From: Myxococcales bacterium
GTDB taxonomy: Bacteria > Myxococcota_A > Polyangia > Nannocystales > Nannocystaceae
Assembly (NCBI GenBank): GCA_020633315.1
Contig: JACKDV010000027.1
Location: forward strand, 7,352-71,351
Length of the DNA stretch: 64,000 nt
Reading direction: 5' to 3'
Positions 62,601 to 64,000 of this stretch are shown here, piece by piece. The notes beneath the pieces were generated by a model that was given only the letters and a program-made list of their open reading frames with translations, had not been told where the DNA came from and did no database searches. Within the stretch, counting starts at the first letter, position 1; each line of letters starts with the position of its first letter. The position numbers and the translations under genes were made by a program.

Positions 62601-62774
62601 GGGGGACGCGGGCGAGGGGCCGTCGCCGCCGCGCGCGAGCAGGGCGACCACGGCCAGCCACTGGGGATCGCGGTCGAGCGCGGCCTCGAGCGCGGCCCGG
62701 TCCTCCGCCGACAGCTCGCCCCGCAGGTACGCCGCGATGCGCTCCTCGGTGGTACGGCGGCCGGGATCAGGCAC
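59667..62774 (-). CDS. Ser/Thr protein kinase with TPR tail and anti-sigma-like N-terminus
   Basis: A 1035-residue protein. Residues 7-40 (TEERIAAYLRGELSAEDRAA) resemble the helical start of anti-sigma factors, without the zinc ligands. The kinase domain (about 88-355) has GRGGMGMVY, Lys118, HRDFKPTN with Asp208, DFG with Asp226 and GTPAYMAPE, so all catalytic residues are present. One membrane helix (about 358-375) follows, then about 650 residues of helical repeats, of which the last 400 carry TPR patterns (RALEHFEAALAVAERLPDD, SLAS and GPEHPSV units). GTG at 62774 starts it, 9 nt after GGAG. It is divergent from a sigma gene. Confidence 0.9.
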   Translation of the reverse strand: MPDPGRRTTEERIAAYLRGELSAEDRAALEAALDRDPQWLAVVALLARGGDGPSPASPEHSREDDRSLIDQLERDRASRLHPGTRVGRYEIQALLGRGGMGMVYAAHDPELSRTIAIKLLRSTDEARQARLLREARALARLSDRHVITIHDVGTFEGRVFLAMELLEGQTLLAWRSAGPRPWREVLRVYTDAGRGLQAAHAAGLVHRDFKPTNVMITEAGRVVVLDFGLVHAVEGEPSLHDDDTAYDASEEEGTLTRTGQRLGTPAYMAPEQIRGDPLGPRTDQFGFCVALWEALHGRMPPQATHPERLAPFGPATGRIPARLIRLLARGLHPDPALRHASMGELVDALEAVARPRRSWVVALLLAGTAGALVWPSSTPEPTPCTGSDRELERAGTWDELRAAAVSEALARPGLPWSERVREEVDRGLHDYAHAWAREHEAACRATRIDGSESVAVLDLRMLCLDRRRRAFGALVDVLAEADAEVAAQAVQAVDALPSLDGCRDLEALRAPVPLPDDPGDRARADAIFDELGRVEALRQARRFDDALGLATRSVDDAVALGHAPTEADARLARGWVLTDRGELAEAETELRAALHAAEIGRHDHAVTTAWNRLAWVVGYKDARHEEGRRLAAHAEAWSRRHGQDPEAELSRLRTLGWIEHEAGHAERALEHFEAALAVAERLPDDAAIAPQEVALVLNGLGAAALGVADLERASSSFARAGERLEAQLGPDHPDVAQVRNNLSSLLRAQGKSEEARALLAHNLEVFTATFGDEHPLVGQTLINLAVAELDLGLHEASEAHADRALAVLQAAHGPRHPLVSKAHTLRGDARIQLHRPLEAIDDLEHALDIERETLGPEHPSVGIVESNLGGAYYDLERLDEAAEHQLRSIAILEAGLGPEHPNLAFVLTSLGLTRRGQGRPLEALELFRRAERIADPSARADALVRIGETLLELDRVPQAREALEHARTVQGEIEADPGMLGDIGRALARARWAEGEPEAARAAAREAIDAYTRGGDDEQLAEVRRWLAEHSEASR

Positions 62775-62801
62775 GGGACGGGGGCTCCTGGTGGAAGGGG
62801 C

Positions 62802-62808
62802 TATCATA
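62802..62808. promoter_or_regulatory. Overlapping divergent -10 elements (sigma / kinase)
   Basis: TATCAT (62802-62807) faces the sigma gene and ends 7 nt before its GTG. On the other strand the same base pairs read TATGAT (62808-62803), facing the kinase gene, whose GTG is 28 nt away behind a GGAG ribosome site. One symmetric element could therefore start both transcripts. No clear -35 was seen. Confidence 0.55.
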
Positions 62809-62814
62809 CGCGCC

Positions 62815-63768
62815 GTGCCGAGCCCACCCGAGCCCGCCCCGGCGGTGGAGCGCTTCCTCGCCGCCTGGCTCGGCGATCCGAGCCCGGCCCAGCGCGAGGC
62901 GTTGGGGCCAGTGCTGCGAGGGATTGCCGAGACGATCGCGGCGGCGTGGCGCGAGGGCCCGCCGCTGCTCGACGAGCTGTGGCCCGAGCTGGCGCGCTGC
63001 GTCCCCGAGGGGACGAGCGACGCGGAGCTGCCCGAGGCGCTGGCGCGGCTGCACGCGGTGGAGCTGCACCTGGCCTTCGCCTGTCGCCGTGAGCACCCGG
63101 GGGCGCTGGCCCGCTTCGAGCGGGAGCACGTGGCCTCCCTCGGCCCCGCGGTGGGGCGGGTGGACTCGTCGCCGGCCTTCGTCGACGAGGTCAAGCAGCG
63201 CGTGCGCACCAAGCTGCTGGTGGGCGACGGCGAGGGGCCGCCGAAGATCGCCCACTACACCGGGCAGGGCGAGCTGCGGACCTGGGTGCGGGTGGTGGCG
63301 GTCCGCGAGGCGCTGTCGTCGGTGCGAGCCGAGCGACGGCGGGCGCTGGTCTCGGACGAGCCCCTGATGGCGCTGGAGGCCTCGGCCACCGGCCCCGAGC
63401 TGGGGGCGCTCAAGGAGCAGTACCGCGAGCACTTCTCCCTGGCGTTCCGCGAGGCGCTGCACGAGCTCGAGCCCGCCCAGCGCAACCTGCTGCGTCTGCA
63501 CTACCTGCACGGCCTGTCCATCGACGAGCTGGGGAGGCTGCTCGACGTCCACCGCTCCAGCGCTGCGCGGCGGATCGTCAAGACGCGGCAGGACCTGCTG
63601 TCCCGCACGCGTCGGGGGCTGCTCGCTCGGCTCGAGATCGGGCGGCAGGACTTCGACCAGCTCATGGGTCTGATCGCCAGCCGCCTCGATCTCAGCATCG
63701 AGCGCTTCCTGGCCGAGCGAGACGGGGCCTCGGCCGTGGGCTCGCTCAGCCGGGAGCACAGTAGGTGA
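62815..63768 (+). CDS. Sigma-70 family factor, divergent from the TPR kinase
   Basis: A 317-residue sigma factor of the ECF-like kind. Region 4 is clear at about residues 218-270 (ELEPAQRNLLRLHYLHGLSI, DELGRLLDVHRSSAARRIVK). Region 2 is less typical, around residues 75-165 (FEREHVASLG, GELRTWVRVVAVREALSSVR), and is preceded by about 60 extra helical residues. GTG is the start, 7 nt after the shared -10 box. It is followed at once by the convergent lipoprotein gene, which it overlaps by 23 bases. Confidence 0.82.
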   Translation: MPSPPEPAPAVERFLAAWLGDPSPAQREALGPVLRGIAETIAAAWREGPPLLDELWPELARCVPEGTSDAELPEALARLHAVELHLAFACRREHPGALARFEREHVASLGPAVGRVDSSPAFVDEVKQRVRTKLLVGDGEGPPKIAHYTGQGELRTWVRVVAVREALSSVRAERRRALVSDEPLMALEASATGPELGALKEQYREHFSLAFREALHELEPAQRNLLRLHYLHGLSIDELGRLLDVHRSSAARRIVKTRQDLLSRTRRGLLARLEIGRQDFDQLMGLIASRLDLSIERFLAERDGASAVGSLSREHSR

Positions 63769-64000
63769 GCGTGGCGTTGCCCACGTCCACGCACTCCCAG
63801 AAGTCCGGGCAATCGAACACGTCCTCGCAGGGGACCGAGCAGAAGCCGTAGTCCGAGTCGCCGGCGAACAGGCAGATCACGTCGCAGTCGTCGTTGCTGG
63901 TGCACTGCGTGCCCACGTCGCTGCCTCCGCCGTCGTCGCCTCCGGCATCGCCGCCCGCGTCACCACCGGTGTCTCCGCCCGCGTCGCCGCCTGCATCGCC
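63746..64000 (-). CDS. C-terminal end of a Gly/Asp-repeat, Cys-rich exported protein (cut by edge)
   Basis: The last 84 residues of a protein that runs off the right edge. It begins with repeats of the GDAGGD type (about six units), a linker typical of the lipoproteins in this genome, followed by a Cys-rich module with eight cysteines: CTSNDDCDVICLFAGDSDYG, then FCSVPCEDVFDCPDFWEC and YCAPG at the end. The stop is TGA at 63748-63746. The start and signal peptide lie outside the window. Confidence 0.7.
   Translation of the reverse strand, partial: GDAGGDAGGDTGGDAGGDAGGDDGGGSDVGTQCTSNDDCDVICLFAGDSDYGFCSVPCEDVFDCPDFWECVDVGNATLTYCAPG

Noticed and set aside
57913..62661. A single 1582-residue reading frame joining the sterol reductase to the kinase region
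   Set aside because: The upstream two-thirds is a shadow of the kinase gene in another frame (Arg/Ala/Pro-rich, no domains). Real protein begins near 59565. High GC removes stop codons from all frames.

Overview
The window is a very GC-rich, densely packed chromosomal segment from a delta-proteobacterial predator, most probably a myxobacterium of the Nannocystaceae type (Nannocystis, Plesiocystis, Enhygromyxa). Supporting features are the very strong G/C preference at third codon positions, at least a dozen lipoproteins whose lipobox is followed by Thr/Ser/Gly/Asp-rich stalks, Ser/Thr kinases with TPR tails, a Na+-type N-ATPase and a DHCR24-like sterol reductase. No transposase, integrase, phage module or CRISPR array was seen.

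Layout. 1-4614: the N-ATPase operon atpDCQRBEFA, read leftward and cut at the left edge inside atpA; its c subunit carries Na+ ligands. 4.7-13.4 kb: a patatin-like lipase with membrane segments, a von Willebrand-type lipoprotein, a GH88/GH105-like hydrolase, an OmpA/Pal-like lipoprotein and small lipoproteins. 13.9-24.6 kb: an MCE/MlaD protein, a metal permease with HMA tail, a barrel-like protein with an ECF sigma/anti-sigma pair, an S74-chaperone lipoprotein, a Tat-exported epimerase and a nucleotide-exchange-type transporter. 25.3-28.9 kb: zwf-pgl-gnd, the oxidative pentose phosphate operon, with stop/start overlaps. 29-38 kb: GST, UDP-GlcNAc 2-epimerase, msrA plus a phosphopantetheinyl transferase, a LOG protein, a TerB-like protein and lipoproteins. 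38.2-40.6 kb: an ILVBL/HACL2-like ThDP enzyme coupled to a hotdog thioesterase, then tRNA-Asn with its terminator. 43.4-43.6 kb: a frameshifted small Cys-rich peptide gene. 43.8-51.1 kb: a complete V/A-type ATPase operon in a circularly permuted order (B-D-I-K-E-C-A), again with Na+ ligands in the rotor subunit. 51.2-54.5 kb: a MacAB-type export system. 54.7-64 kb: more lipoproteins, the sterol reductase, and a divergent sigma factor / TPR-kinase pair sharing one overlapping -10 element.

Two themes recur. First, two different rotary ATPases both appear built for Na+. Second, many genes start 5-11 nt after a TANNNT box with no Shine-Dalgarno sequence, which suggests widespread leaderless mRNAs. 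The most unusual single item is the Cys-rich peptide gene at 43.4-43.6 kb, whose leader and core lie in different frames. All assignments come from reading motifs by eye; no database search was run.
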